Positions 1-9,210 of a DNA stretch of 64,000 nucleotides are shown here, piece after piece. The stretch spans positions 21,008-85,007 of the forward strand of contig JAHEIH010000009.1 in NCBI GenBank assembly GCA_024639455.1. Reading direction: 5' to 3'. Below the pieces are notes generated by a model. The model worked only from the letters and a program-made list of their open reading frames with translations, had not been told where the DNA came from and made no database searches. Position numbers and translations under genes: made by a program. Source of the stretch: Cellvibrionales bacterium (GTDB lineage: Bacteria; Pseudomonadota; Gammaproteobacteria; Pseudomonadales; JAHEIH01). The stretch's first letter is position 1. Each line of letters opens with the position of its first letter.

Positions 1-203
1 GTATCTATAGTGTATGGTTGCAAACTTGGATGGTGTTTGTATTGGCGGCCGTATGCCAGTTGTTGACCTTCTGGGCGAAGAACATTTACTCGCTGCCTAA
101 TAGTGGTTTAGAAAGTTTGTGGGCGGCGCTGACCAGCGCATTGGTATGGCCGTTGATCTACGCCTACTTGCGCGTAGTGGCAAGGATATTTCATTTGATA
201 TGA
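1..203 (+). CDS. mreD: Rod shape-determining protein MreD, C-terminal part (truncated by window edge)
   Basis: The reading frame is open from the first bases of the window to a TGA at 201-203, so the start lies upstream. The visible ~66 residues are two hydrophobic segments separated by a short polar stretch, as in the last membrane helices of MreD, the inner-membrane partner of MreB/MreC in the elongation machinery. Identification rests mainly on context: mreD-maf-rng-yhdP is a conserved order in gammaproteobacteria, and the stop overlaps the maf start as ATGA. The sequence itself is too short and too plain to prove the family. Confidence 0.72.
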   Translation, partial: IYSVWLQTWMVFVLAAVCQLLTFWAKNIYSLPNSGLESLWAALTSALVWPLIYAYLRVVARIFHLI

Positions 204-760
204 AGGATTTGATTCTCGCCTCTGCGTCGCCTCGACGCGCCGAATTATTGAAGCAGATAGGTGTGCAGTTTGACGTGTGTGCGGCTAATATCGATGAGTC
301 GTTGCGTCAGGAAGAATCATCTCGCGACTATGTTTTACGCATGGCCCAAGAAAAAGCGCAGACCATCGCGCCGCGCTTTCCAGGGGCGCTGATTCTTGCC
401 TCGGATACTTCGGTGGTGGTCGATGATGAAGTGCTCGGCAAACCCGTGGATGAAGCCGATGCGGCGCAAATGTTGGTGCGCCTGGCGGATCGCTCGCATG
501 TGGTGATGACATCGGTGTGCGTATTAGGCGAGAAGATGCAATTGACGCTGAATGAAACCGAGGTGTGGTTTCGCGCTATTAGTGCCATCGAGATGGCCGC
601 CTATTGGCAAAGTGGTGAGCCCGCAGATAAGGCCGGTGGCTATGCCATCCAAGGTTTAGGCGCTCAGTTTGTGGCGCGCATTGATGGTAGCTACAGTGGC
701 GTGATGGGCTTGCCTCTATTTGAGGTGGCGCAAATGCTACGCCAAGCTGGGCTGAGGTGA
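200..760 (+). CDS. maf: Maf-like nucleoside triphosphate pyrophosphatase (YhdE type)
   Basis: This 186-residue protein is a Maf-family pyrophosphatase that hydrolyses non-canonical or excess nucleotides; the YhdE branch prefers dTTP/UTP. The N-terminal signature SASPRR is at residues 8-13, followed by the acidic catalytic region around ASDTSVVVDDEVLGKP and the GGYAIQGLG and GSYSGVMGLPL motifs of the YhdE branch. The ATG at 200 is preferred over an in-frame upstream start at 119, because it matches the family N terminus and gives the usual ATGA overlap with mreD. Cytoplasmic; co-transcribed with mreD and rng. Confidence 0.93.
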   Translation: MKDLILASASPRRAELLKQIGVQFDVCAANIDESLRQEESSRDYVLRMAQEKAQTIAPRFPGALILASDTSVVVDDEVLGKPVDEADAAQMLVRLADRSHVVMTSVCVLGEKMQLTLNETEVWFRAISAIEMAAYWQSGEPADKAGGYAIQGLGAQFVARIDGSYSGVMGLPLFEVAQMLRQAGLR

Positions 761-773
761 TGGGAGGCGCATT

Positions 774-2255
774 GTGAAAGAAGAAATTCTGCTCAATGTA
801 ACGCCCTCTGAGACGCGCGTCGCGGTGGTGGAGAACGGGGTGCTGCAGGAAATGCACGTCGAGCGTAGCTCTAATCGCGGTATTGTCGGGAACATCTATC
901 GGGGTAAAGTGATCCGTGTACTGCCAGGCATGCAGGCGGCCTTTGTCGATATCGGTCTGGAAAAAGCGGCCTTCTTACACGCCCAAGACATCGTCGACGC
1001 CGAGGGGGAATCGCCGCCAGAAGACGTCAATATTCGAAGTTTGGTGCACGACGGGCAGGTGCTGTCGGTACAGGTGCTTAAAGATAGTCTCGGCACGAAA
1101 GGTGCGCGTATTACTACCCAGCTGTCATTGTCTTCGCGCTACATTGTCTTTAGCCCATGTAACGACCACATCGGTGTGTCTTTGCGCATCGAAGATGACG
1201 AGGAGCGAGAGCGCTTGCGGTTGGCAGTGGATGCGGCGCGACAGTCGCTGCGCCAAAACTTACCTTCGGTGCCAAGAAATTTAGGGTTTATCGTTCGCAC
1301 CGCCGCGGAGGGTGTTGACGCGGCGATCTTGAAGGCCGATATGGAGTTTACGCTGCGCCTTTGGATGAGTGTTGAGGAAAGCCGTTCGCAGGTGAGTGTC
1401 CCGGGGGTGATGTACAGCGATCTGCCTCTATATATGCGCACGGTGCGCGATCTTTGGCGTCCCAATTTAGAACGAATACGCATCGACTCACGCGAGACCT
1501 TCCAGAAACTTACCGATTTCGTTGAGCGTATCGTGCCACAGATGTTGGACAAGCTGGAATACTATCCCGGTGAGCGACCAATCTTTGAGCTACATAACGT
1601 CGAAGAAGAAATCCAACGCGCACTCGATAAACGCGTCGACCTTAAATCTGGCGGTTATTTGATCATCGATCAGACTGAGGCGATGACGACTATAGACGTT
1701 AATACCGGGGCCTTTGTCGGGCATCGCAACCTGCGCGAAACTATTTTTAAGACCAACCTCGAGGCCGCTACCGCGCTTGCGCGTCAAATTCGGCTGCGCA
1801 ATTTGGGTGGCATTATCATTATCGACTTTATTGATATGCGAGATGCTGAGCACCAGCGTCAGGTGCTGCGCACCTTGGAAAAAGCGCTTGAAAAAGACTT
1901 AGCAAAGGTGGTGGTAAGTGGTTTTTCTGAGTTGGGCTTGGTGCAGATGACGCGCAAGCGTACCCGCGAAAGCCTCGAACATACGCTGTGCGAACCTTGT
2001 CAGGTCTGCCAAGGCAGTGGCAGTGTTAAAACCGCACAGACGGTCTGCTACGAAATATTCCGTGAGATTCTGCGCGAGGAACGCGCCTACGCCAGTGCCA
2101 ACTATCTGGTCTTGGCCGCACAGAGTGTGGTCGATCGTTTGTTGGATGAAGAGTCTGCCCACGTAGCCGATTTAGAGGAATTTATCGGCAAGACAATCCG
2201 TTTCCAAGTTGAACCGCTCTACGGACAAGAGCAGTTCGACGTGGTATTGATGTAG
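774..2255 (+). CDS. rng: Ribonuclease G
   Basis: RNase G is an endoribonuclease of the RNase E/G family that matures the 5' end of 16S rRNA and helps turn over some mRNAs. The 493-residue length matches E. coli (489). The N-terminal part carries the S1 RNA-binding domain. The catalytic core has the two metal-binding aspartate motifs TIDVNTG and IIIDFIDM, and the zinc-link cysteines lie in CEPCQVC. There is no long C-terminal degradosome scaffold, which separates it from RNase E. It starts at GTG 774 behind a good GGAGG (762-766), and is in line with maf and yhdP. Confidence 0.96.
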   Translation: MKEEILLNVTPSETRVAVVENGVLQEMHVERSSNRGIVGNIYRGKVIRVLPGMQAAFVDIGLEKAAFLHAQDIVDAEGESPPEDVNIRSLVHDGQVLSVQVLKDSLGTKGARITTQLSLSSRYIVFSPCNDHIGVSLRIEDDEERERLRLAVDAARQSLRQNLPSVPRNLGFIVRTAAEGVDAAILKADMEFTLRLWMSVEESRSQVSVPGVMYSDLPLYMRTVRDLWRPNLERIRIDSRETFQKLTDFVERIVPQMLDKLEYYPGERPIFELHNVEEEIQRALDKRVDLKSGGYLIIDQTEAMTTIDVNTGAFVGHRNLRETIFKTNLEAATALARQIRLRNLGGIIIIDFIDMRDAEHQRQVLRTLEKALEKDLAKVVVSGFSELGLVQMTRKRTRESLEHTLCEPCQVCQGSGSVKTAQTVCYEIFREILREERAYASANYLVLAAQSVVDRLLDEESAHVADLEEFIGKTIRFQVEPLYGQEQFDVVLM

Positions 2256-2264
2256 GATCTTAGG

Positions 2265-5200
2265 GTGCTGGTCTGGTCACGCAATATCATTTGGTATGCC
2301 TTTAGTCGTCTCAGTGTCGCGCTGATTCTTCTGATCGCGGTGTACGCGAGCTTGGGTCAGTACTATGCGCCAATGGCCGCCTCTTATAAAACACCCATTT
2401 TGGAGTTTCTAAACCGCTATAGCCCAATTGAGATAGAAGCAGACAGTCTGACCGTGTCATGGCGCCGCTTGTCGCCCATTTTAGAACTCAACAAGGTACG
2501 CATGCGGCGCGATAACGATACCTTGGATTTTATTGACGTCGATAGCATGGTCGCGAGTGTCAACGTTCTAGCCAGTTTACGCGACCGCGGTGTGCGGCTC
2601 GATCACCTGACCGTGTCGGGAATGCAATTGGACCTAGTGGAGAACCGCCGCAACCTGAAAAGTGAGCAGGGGGATGTGGCGTGGCGTGAATTGTGGCTGC
2701 AGTTTTTGAGTACCCTAGAGTATGCCGACATGATCGCCGTCGAGCGAAGTCACGTGGTGACGGTGTTGGGCGAGTTAGATCTGTTTTTCGAATTGGGCCG
2801 CAATGAAAACTTTCGCCGTTTGACGGGGCAATTAGTGCTCAACCAAGCCCCAATGCGTTTTGTGGTTGAAACCAGTGGCAGTTTAGTCGATGCCGAGTCG
2901 CTGCGCGGTAAGGCTTATTTTGCCGCCGCTGATGTGAATTTCGACCGTCTGGGGCTAGACAGTGTTTTGGAAAACAACCCCATCCCCGCAGACCTTTCGG
3001 CGACGACCGAGGTATGGCTCGATTGGCATCCCACTCGAGGGATCAGTGCGCAGGGCTCTTTTTCGGTGCCTCGCTTAGATTTGTCCAAATTATTGGCCAA
3101 CGTCGGCGATGTGAAAAATGCCCAAAGTGATTTTTTGTTTAGCTATCAGTCGCCCCAGCAGTGGGATTTGTCGCTGAGTAATACGGCCTTTGAGTTTCAT
3201 CGTCGATTTGAACAGGAAGCGCTAAGGTTGGTGATGGGCCGTGAAAGCGAACAGCCACTGTTGAAGGTGAGCGCGCCAAATATCAATTTGGATTTAATCC
3301 ACAGCGTATTGATGGAAGTGCCGGCGCTGCAAGGAAGTGCTTTTACCGACGTGCTAGATGGCCTTAAGCCAAGTGGAAGCGTGCAGGCCTTGAATGTGTC
3401 GGTGCCTGTCAATGAGCCGATTAATACGCGTTTCAGCGGACGTTTGCAGCAGGTCAGTGTGGCGTCTTACAAGCAGTTGCCTGCCGGCAAAAACATTTCA
3501 GGTGTGGTGAGAGGAAGCGCTGCCAACGGGACTCTCAACCTGCGCAGTGATCAGTTTCAGTTGAGTCTACCCAATACCTACGACACCCCGTTGAACTATC
3601 AGCGCCTGGAGGGTGAGTTTAAGTGGCGCAGTGATATTGACGGCTTTAACTTGCGCAGCAACCGCTTTACGGTGTTGGGTGACGACGGTGCCATTAGTGG
3701 CTTCTTGGGGTTGGATTTCCCCCGTGCTGATCATCCTTACCGCCAGGCGAGCATGGATTTATTGATCGGCTTGAAGGGCGGCAAAGTCACCAGCGTTGAG
3801 CGCTACCTGCCTTATAAAATGAACGATGGTCTGCGCAAGTGGCTGGTGTCGTCGCTGCAGGATGGCCGAGTTGATAGCGCCGCAGTGTTGTACCGCGGGT
3901 CGATTGCTAAAGGAAGTGATAGTGCGCAACGCACATTGCAAATGAACTACGCAGTGCGTGAGGCAACGCTGCAATACTCACCCGATTGGCCGACCATCGA
4001 ACAAATGTCGGCGGTGGTGAATGTGGATGATGCGTTGGTGGATATTGCGCTGGAAGAGGGCGTATCTAAAGGGTTACGTCTTCACGATGTGACGGCCTAT
4101 GCCCGCCCCGAACACGGATTTAGACGTTGGTTGAGCATTGATGGAGATATTGCCGGCGACAGTAGTAATGTGCTGGCGCTGTTGCTAGATTCGCCATTGC
4201 AAAAGAATTTGGCGCCGGTGTTAGGGGCTTGGCAAGCCAGCGGAGAGACGGTTGGTCGCTTGCAACTAGGGCTGCCGTTGAGTGGCGAAAAACCCATGTT
4301 AGAGGCCTACCACCTTGATGTAGACATGACACTACAGAACAACCAGTTTAGTCAGCCGTCAGCTCGCCTACAGTTTGACGATATCAACGGTGCATTGCGT
4401 TATCGCCATGATCAAGGCCTTACCAGTCAGCTTCTACGCGGTCGCTTCCTAGGCAGCACACTGGCAACCACTATTAGTAGCCTGCCAAAAAATGGCACTT
4501 GGATTCCACAGCTTTCAATCGAGGGTAGTCTGAATATCGGTGCTTTAGCGGCGTGGTTGCGTACTCCCATCTTTGATTTTGTCAGTGGCGATGCCGATAT
4601 GCAGGCATCACTATTGAGTGACGGCGACGGCACGCGATTAACATTTACTTCGTCATTGCAGGGAGTGCGTACTGATTTACCTGCGCCGCTTAAAAAACAG
4701 GCCAGTGACGTGTGGCCACTGACAGGTGAGTTGTCGCTTGGTGGTGGTGAGCAAACGCTTAATATCGATATCCCGCAGCGCCTAGATATGAATGCTCAAA
4801 TGCTCGACTACACTATCAGCGGTGTTCAGCTGGGTATTAACGCAAGCGCTGAGATATTACCCGTATTGCCTGGAGTCTATTTGAGCGGGGAGATAGAGCA
4901 TCTCGCCTTGGCAGATTGGCAGCCAGTGATATCGCACTACGCGGCACGTGAGTCTAGTGGCGGCGAGCCATTGCGTGTGGGTATTCGCCAGTTGCATGTC
5001 AATGAGATTGATATCTTCGGCTATCCCCTCAAGGATATCGATGCCTTTGGTGATAGTGTATTGGATTTCTGGCATTTCTTTGTCGACGACGAAGCTGTGC
5101 GAGGCACGGCTGCCATCTACCGTGATGGGCGACCACCACGCATCGCGCTTGAATACCTCGATATGGCGGCTTTCAGCGATGCTGCTGAGGGGTTTGAGCG

Positions 5201-6116
5201 AATAGACGATGAGGCATTTTGGGACGAGCTCGATTTTGACAGTATTCCTTCATTAGACGTGTCCGTGGCTGAATTGCGTCGAGGTGAAACGTTGTTGGGG
5301 AATTGGGCCTTTGATTTACGCAGTAGCTCCAATCAACTGGCGTTGGAGAACGTTCTCGCCGAACATGATGATTTAGTCATTGAGGGAAGCAGCAATAGCC
5401 TTGGCGCCAATTTCTCTTGGCAGCGGGGCGAGACGTCGCTTACTCAGCTGGATGGCGTGTTTCGTTTGGGGAATATGGCCGAGCACATGGGCGCATTAGG
5501 TGTGCCCGCCACGATGACCAGTGAGCGCGCGAGTTTTGATGTACAGGCGCAGTGGCAGGGGCGACCAACCGACTTTGCGGTGCCTGCTTTACATGGGAAG
5601 GTGTCGCTTGAAATCGATAACGGTATGTTTTTGAATGTACCCGACTCGGCGACCAGTGCGCTTAATATTACCAATCTCTTTAATTTTGGTGCGTTGGTAC
5701 AGCGTTTGAAACTAGACTTTTCAGACCTAACCAACGGCGGTGTTCGCTACGATAAAGTGTTGGGTAAAATGAGCTTCGCCGAAGGCAGTATGGCAATCGT
5801 TGACAGTATCGAAATTGAAGGACCTTCGAGTGAGTTTTCTATTAGCGGCGGGGCCAACTTGCTGAACCGTGATGTCGACTTGGCGTTGGTGGCGGTGCTA
5901 CCACTGACCGGCAATATCTCTTTGATCACGGCCGCCACAGCAAACCTACCTGCTGCGGTTGGGGTTTACGTGGTCAGTAAGCTATTTAAGAAACAGTTCG
6001 ATAAGCTTTCAAGTGTGGTGTATCACATTGCCGGCCCGTGGGACGAGCCGGTGATTGAATTTAATCGACTGTTCGATGTGGGTGATCTACCCAGCCAGTC
6101 GCCGAACCCGGGTTAA
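2265..6116 (+). CDS. yhdP: YhdP family AsmA-like lipid transport protein
   Basis: A very large (1283 residue) envelope protein with a single N-terminal membrane anchor (about residues 10-32) and a long beta-rich periplasmic body ending in an AsmA-2 type C-terminal region. YhdP, TamB and YdbH are bridge-like AsmA proteins that move phospholipids between inner and outer membrane in E. coli. Length (E. coli 1266), N-terminal anchor and position after rng support the assignment. The GTG start at 2265 lies 9 bases after the rng stop. The 3' end overlaps convergent darP by 4 bases. In Pseudomonas tldD and a nitrilase-like gene follow; here they do not. Confidence 0.92.
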   Translation: MLVWSRNIIWYAFSRLSVALILLIAVYASLGQYYAPMAASYKTPILEFLNRYSPIEIEADSLTVSWRRLSPILELNKVRMRRDNDTLDFIDVDSMVASVNVLASLRDRGVRLDHLTVSGMQLDLVENRRNLKSEQGDVAWRELWLQFLSTLEYADMIAVERSHVVTVLGELDLFFELGRNENFRRLTGQLVLNQAPMRFVVETSGSLVDAESLRGKAYFAAADVNFDRLGLDSVLENNPIPADLSATTEVWLDWHPTRGISAQGSFSVPRLDLSKLLANVGDVKNAQSDFLFSYQSPQQWDLSLSNTAFEFHRRFEQEALRLVMGRESEQPLLKVSAPNINLDLIHSVLMEVPALQGSAFTDVLDGLKPSGSVQALNVSVPVNEPINTRFSGRLQQVSVASYKQLPAGKNISGVVRGSAANGTLNLRSDQFQLSLPNTYDTPLNYQRLEGEFKWRSDIDGFNLRSNRFTVLGDDGAISGFLGLDFPRADHPYRQASMDLLIGLKGGKVTSVERYLPYKMNDGLRKWLVSSLQDGRVDSAAVLYRGSIAKGSDSAQRTLQMNYAVREATLQYSPDWPTIEQMSAVVNVDDALVDIALEEGVSKGLRLHDVTAYARPEHGFRRWLSIDGDIAGDSSNVLALLLDSPLQKNLAPVLGAWQASGETVGRLQLGLPLSGEKPMLEAYHLDVDMTLQNNQFSQPSARLQFDDINGALRYRHDQGLTSQLLRGRFLGSTLATTISSLPKNGTWIPQLSIEGSLNIGALAAWLRTPIFDFVSGDADMQASLLSDGDGTRLTFTSSLQGVRTDLPAPLKKQASDVWPLTGELSLGGGEQTLNIDIPQRLDMNAQMLDYTISGVQLGINASAEILPVLPGVYLSGEIEHLALADWQPVISHYAARESSGGEPLRVGIRQLHVNEIDIFGYPLKDIDAFGDSVLDFWHFFVDDEAVRGTAAIYRDGRPPRIALEYLDMAAFSDAAEGFERIDDEAFWDELDFDSIPSLDVSVAELRRGETLLGNWAFDLRSSSNQLALENVLAEHDDLVIEGSSNSLGANFSWQRGETSLTQLDGVFRLGNMAEHMGALGVPATMTSERASFDVQAQWQGRPTDFAVPALHGKVSLEIDNGMFLNVPDSATSALNITNLFNFGALVQRLKLDFSDLTNGGVRYDKVLGKMSFAEGSMAIVDSIEIEGPSSEFSISGGANLLNRDVDLALVAVLPLTGNISLITAATANLPAAVGVYVVSKLFKKQFDKLSSVVYHIAGPWDEPVIEFNRLFDVGDLPSQSPNPG

Positions 6117-6631
6117 TCTTCGAGACTGGTCTCGTACACTTCGCGTAAGTATTTGAATAACTTACGCGCGTTGGCGGGCGGCTTGTTTTGGCTCGATTCT
6201 TTCTGTGCATTGCGGATCAATTGGCGCAAGTGTTGTCGATCAACATCGGGGTAGGTGTTGGCAAATTCACCAATGGCATCTTCACCTTCAGTAATCATGC
6301 GGTCGCGCCAGGTCTCCAGTTGTTGGAAGGCGCGTGCAAGCGCTTTTTGGCCGTCTTCAATTTGTTGAATCACGGCACCGATGGCTTCGCCATCTTCGCT
6401 GCGCATAAGTTTGCCTATGTACTGCATCTGGCGGCGTTTGCCTTCGTGGTGGTTAATCCGCTTAGCCGTTTCGATGGCTTCTTCTAGCTTTTCACTCATC
6501 GGCACCAGCGCCAATTGCTTAGGTGACAGGGCGAGTAATTTTTCACCGAGCTTTTGTAGCGCCGTCATTTGGCGTTTGATTTCGGATTTACTGATGATCT
6601 CGGGTTCGTCGTCGTAGTACATAATGGTCAC
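6113..6631 (-). CDS. darP: Dual-action ribosome maturation protein DarP (YjgA, DUF615)
   Basis: A 172-residue, highly charged, helical cytoplasmic protein of the YjgA/DUF615 family. DarP binds late pre-50S particles and promotes maturation of the peptidyl transferase centre region. Recognisable family features are the acidic N terminus, the ISKSEIKRQM segment, the helix-rich middle and a conserved NARKLFKYLRE stretch near the C terminus. It converges with yhdP and overlaps it by 4 bases. In many relatives tldD and pmbA flank this gene; neither is present here. Confidence 0.93.
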   Translation of the reverse strand: MTIMYYDDEPEIISKSEIKRQMTALQKLGEKLLALSPKQLALVPMSEKLEEAIETAKRINHHEGKRRQMQYIGKLMRSEDGEAIGAVIQQIEDGQKALARAFQQLETWRDRMITEGEDAIGEFANTYPDVDRQHLRQLIRNAQKESSQNKPPANARKLFKYLREVYETSLED

Positions 6632-6634
6632 GTG

Positions 6635-7996
6635 TTAGCGAAGGTAGTAAAGGGTTGCTAGACCTAGGAAGGACAGGAAACCCACGGCATCGGTCACTGT
6701 CGTCAGCGCTACACTACCCGCGAGGGCTGGGTCGATTTTGAGCGACTTGAGCACAATGGGCAGAGTGACACCTGCAAAGGCGGCTGCCAATAGGTTGATG
6801 ACGAGTGCGGCAGCAATAATAGCACCAATCCACGGATCATCGAACCATAGCCAGCAAACTGTCGCGGCGATGAGCGACATCAATAGGCCGTTAATCAGCG
6901 AGAGAATGAGTTCGCGGTTGAGAAGCCAGCCGGTGTTGCTGCGACCAATCTGTCCTAAGGCGATGCCGCGAATCACCACGGTGAGGGTTTGGCTGCCAGC
7001 GACACCGCCCATGGAGGCAACCACCGGCATCAAAACTGCCAGCGCCACGAGGTGTTCCAAGGTGTCGTCGAACAAGTTAATGACGGCGGCGGCGATAAAG
7101 GCAGTGGCAAGGTTGATAGTCAGCCAGATGGCGCGGCGCGGGGAGGCCTTCAGCACCGGAGCGAAGGTGTCTTCTTCTTCATCTAGGCCGGCCATACTCA
7201 TCAGTGAGTGGTCGGAGTCTTCGCGGATAACGTCGATGACATCATCGATGGTGATACGGCCCAATAGGCGGTTGTCGTCGCTTACCACAGGGGCTGAAAT
7301 CCAGTCGTTGCGCTCGAATAGCATCGCCACTTCGGTATCCGACATATTGACCGGAATGGGGTTGACGTCGCTGGTCATAATTTCACGCACGGTCATGTTG
7401 GGATCGCTGACCAGCAGTTTGGCCAACGGTAGCAGGCCAAGGTACTTGTCCTGGCGATTGACCACAATCAGGTTGTCGGTCATGTCGGGCAGAAAATCGT
7501 GGCGACGCAGGTAGCGCAAAACAACATCCAGCGTGTGACTGGGGCGCACCGTGATGGTATCGGTATTCATCAGGCCGCCGGCGGTGTCCTCGTCGTAAGT
7601 GAGAACTTGTTCTACGCGCTGGCGATCTTGGATGTCCATCGATTGCAGGACTTCTTGGGTGACGCGATCAGGCAGGTGCTGCAGGATGTCTACGATATCA
7701 TCGGTGTCGAAGCCCTCGGTTAGGGCGACAACTTCTTCCGCGTTCAAGCCGCTGAGCAGTTGCGCTTGTACTTCACTACTCAACCACTGCAGAACATCGC
7801 CATCGTTATCTTTATCAACCAAGGTCCAAAGAACCTGGCGGGTGCGCGGAGGGGAGGACTCGAGTAGGTGGGCAAGGTCAGCAGAATTGAGCGACTTAAT
7901 CAAGCGGCGAACTTGCAGGAAGGTACCACTCTGTAGCGCGTCGTTCAGGGTGTCTAAATGCTTTTGTGTTTGCAATTGATCGTTACCGTTAGACAT
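6635..7996 (-). CDS. mgtE: MgtE-type magnesium transporter
   Basis: A 453-residue MgtE-type Mg2+ channel. It has an N-terminal helical MgtE-N domain (about residues 30-135), paired CBS domains (about 137-260) that sense cytosolic Mg2+, and a C-terminal pore domain of five membrane helices (about 285-450) with the family motifs LMPVVASMGGVAGSQ and TVTDAVGF. The start ATG is at 7996. A TATAAT-like -10 lies on the minus strand at 8030-8035, without a clear -35. The leader would be only about 30 nt, too short for a magnesium riboswitch. It lies between darP and ptsO and is not obviously part of either operon. Confidence 0.94.
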   Translation of the reverse strand: MSNGNDQLQTQKHLDTLNDALQSGTFLQVRRLIKSLNSADLAHLLESSPPRTRQVLWTLVDKDNDGDVLQWLSSEVQAQLLSGLNAEEVVALTEGFDTDDIVDILQHLPDRVTQEVLQSMDIQDRQRVEQVLTYDEDTAGGLMNTDTITVRPSHTLDVVLRYLRRHDFLPDMTDNLIVVNRQDKYLGLLPLAKLLVSDPNMTVREIMTSDVNPIPVNMSDTEVAMLFERNDWISAPVVSDDNRLLGRITIDDVIDVIREDSDHSLMSMAGLDEEEDTFAPVLKASPRRAIWLTINLATAFIAAAVINLFDDTLEHLVALAVLMPVVASMGGVAGSQTLTVVIRGIALGQIGRSNTGWLLNRELILSLINGLLMSLIAATVCWLWFDDPWIGAIIAAALVINLLAAAFAGVTLPIVLKSLKIDPALAGSVALTTVTDAVGFLSFLGLATLYYLR

Positions 7997-8050
7997 ACCT
8001 TGCGCTCTTGGTGGGCTTGTACTTAGTGAATTATACCTTGTCGGTAAGGA

Positions 8051-8320
8051 TTATTCGCCCTCGTCAAAATAATTATTAATCAACGCGAGCAACGCTTCGG
8101 CAGCGAGTTCTTCATCGCTTCCATCGAACTCAAGGCGCAACTCTGTGCCTTGGCTGGCTGCGAGCATCATCACTGACATAATGCTTTTGCCGTCGGCACT
8201 GCGTTCGCCTTTGTGCACCTTCACGCTGGCGCTATAGGCCGAGCAGGTCTGGACAAACTTAGACGCCGCGCGTGCATGCAAACCGAGTTTGTTAATGATG
8301 GTGACGTGGTGCTCTATCAT
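8051..8320 (-). CDS. ptsO: Phosphocarrier protein NPr (HPr-like, PTS-Ntr)
   Basis: This 89-residue HPr-family protein passes phosphate from EI-Ntr (PtsP) to EIIA-Ntr (PtsN) in the regulatory nitrogen PTS. The active-site histidine is His15 in LGLHARAAS, and the helix with GKSIMSVMMLAA is typical. Its ATG overlaps the rapZ stop by 4 bases, so translation is probably coupled. Position next to rapZ, ptsN and rpoN marks it as NPr rather than sugar-PTS HPr. No ptsP is visible in the window. Confidence 0.95.
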   Translation of the reverse strand: MIEHHVTIINKLGLHARAASKFVQTCSAYSASVKVHKGERSADGKSIMSVMMLAASQGTELRLEFDGSDEELAAEALLALINNYFDEGE

Positions 8321-9210
8321 TGACGGTAATTTTCCTTGTGTTTCAGACCGTTAAGATTTGACAGCTCCCTGTGCCGAATGAGAATTTTACCATCAAACTC
8401 GGCAAAGTGTGCGGCCAGTTGCTCGGTGAGGAATACTGAGCGATGCTTGCCACCGGTACAGCCGATCGCGATGGTCATGTAGCTGCGGTTCTCGGCTTTA
8501 AATTTGGGGATCCACTTCTCAAAATAGTGGCAAAGGTCGTCGCGCATAGCAGTGACGTCTTCTTGTTGCGAAAGAAAATCAATAATGGGCTGCTCGGTGC
8601 CATTGAAGCGGCGGATATCCTCCACCCAGTGTGGGTTGGGAAGGCAGCGCACATCGAAAATGAAGTCGGCGTCTATCGGTGGCCCATGCTTAAAGCCAAA
8701 GGATTCAAACAAGATGGAAAATTCTGATTCCTCTTTGAACGACAGGCGCTGGCGCAGCAGTTCACGCAATTCGTGAATGCTTAATAGCGACGTATCTATG
8801 ACTAAGGTGGCGTTAGCGCTAAGCCCCTCTAATAATTGGCTCTCGTACTCGAGTGCTTCTTGCAAAGCCATGTTAGCTGAAGTCAGAGGATGACGACGGC
8901 GCGTTTCGCTAAAGCGTTTGAGCAGTGTTGGTGTGGCTGCGTCGAAATACAGCGTTTCGCACACCACCTCGGGAGGCAGGTGGCGAAGGATGTCTTGCAC
9001 GTCGCGAAGTTGGTTGATGGCGTTACGCGAGTCGATGCACACGGCAATACGATTTTGGTCGTTAACAGGTTCGTCGATGGCCTGTTGCACTAGCGTTGGC
9101 AGTAAGTGAACCGGTAAATTATCAATACAGTAATAGCCGATATCTGCTAACAGATTTAACGCACTACTTTTACCTGATCCGGAGCGGCCACTGATGATGT
9201 AAAGATGCAT
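8317..9210 (-). CDS. rapZ: RNase adapter protein RapZ (nucleotide-binding)
   Basis: RapZ (YvcJ family) is a P-loop protein that in enterobacteria guides RNase E to the sRNA GlmZ and so controls GlmS and glucosamine-6-phosphate supply. Walker A is GRSGSGKS at residues 8-15. The C-terminal part has the conserved IGCTGGKHRSV segment that forms the RNA-binding/metabolite pocket. At 297 residues it is slightly longer than E. coli (284). It sits between ptsN and ptsO in one minus-strand operon. Whether a GlmZ-like RNA exists in this organism cannot be judged here. Confidence 0.95.
   Translation of the reverse strand: MHLYIISGRSGSGKSSALNLLADIGYYCIDNLPVHLLPTLVQQAIDEPVNDQNRIAVCIDSRNAINQLRDVQDILRHLPPEVVCETLYFDAATPTLLKRFSETRRRHPLTSANMALQEALEYESQLLEGLSANATLVIDTSLLSIHELRELLRQRLSFKEESEFSILFESFGFKHGPPIDADFIFDVRCLPNPHWVEDIRRFNGTEQPIIDFLSQQEDVTAMRDDLCHYFEKWIPKFKAENRSYMTIAIGCTGGKHRSVFLTEQLAAHFAEFDGKILIRHRELSNLNGLKHKENYRQ

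Noticed and set aside
6738..7514. 258-codon plus-strand open frame opposite mgtE
   Set aside because: It is antisense to a complete, well-conserved mgtE and has a serine/arginine-rich composition typical of shadow frames. No ribosome-binding site or family resemblance.
7997..8050. Magnesium riboswitch in front of mgtE
   Set aside because: The gap to ptsO is only 54 bases and the predicted leader about 30 nt, too short for a known Mg2+ riboswitch.
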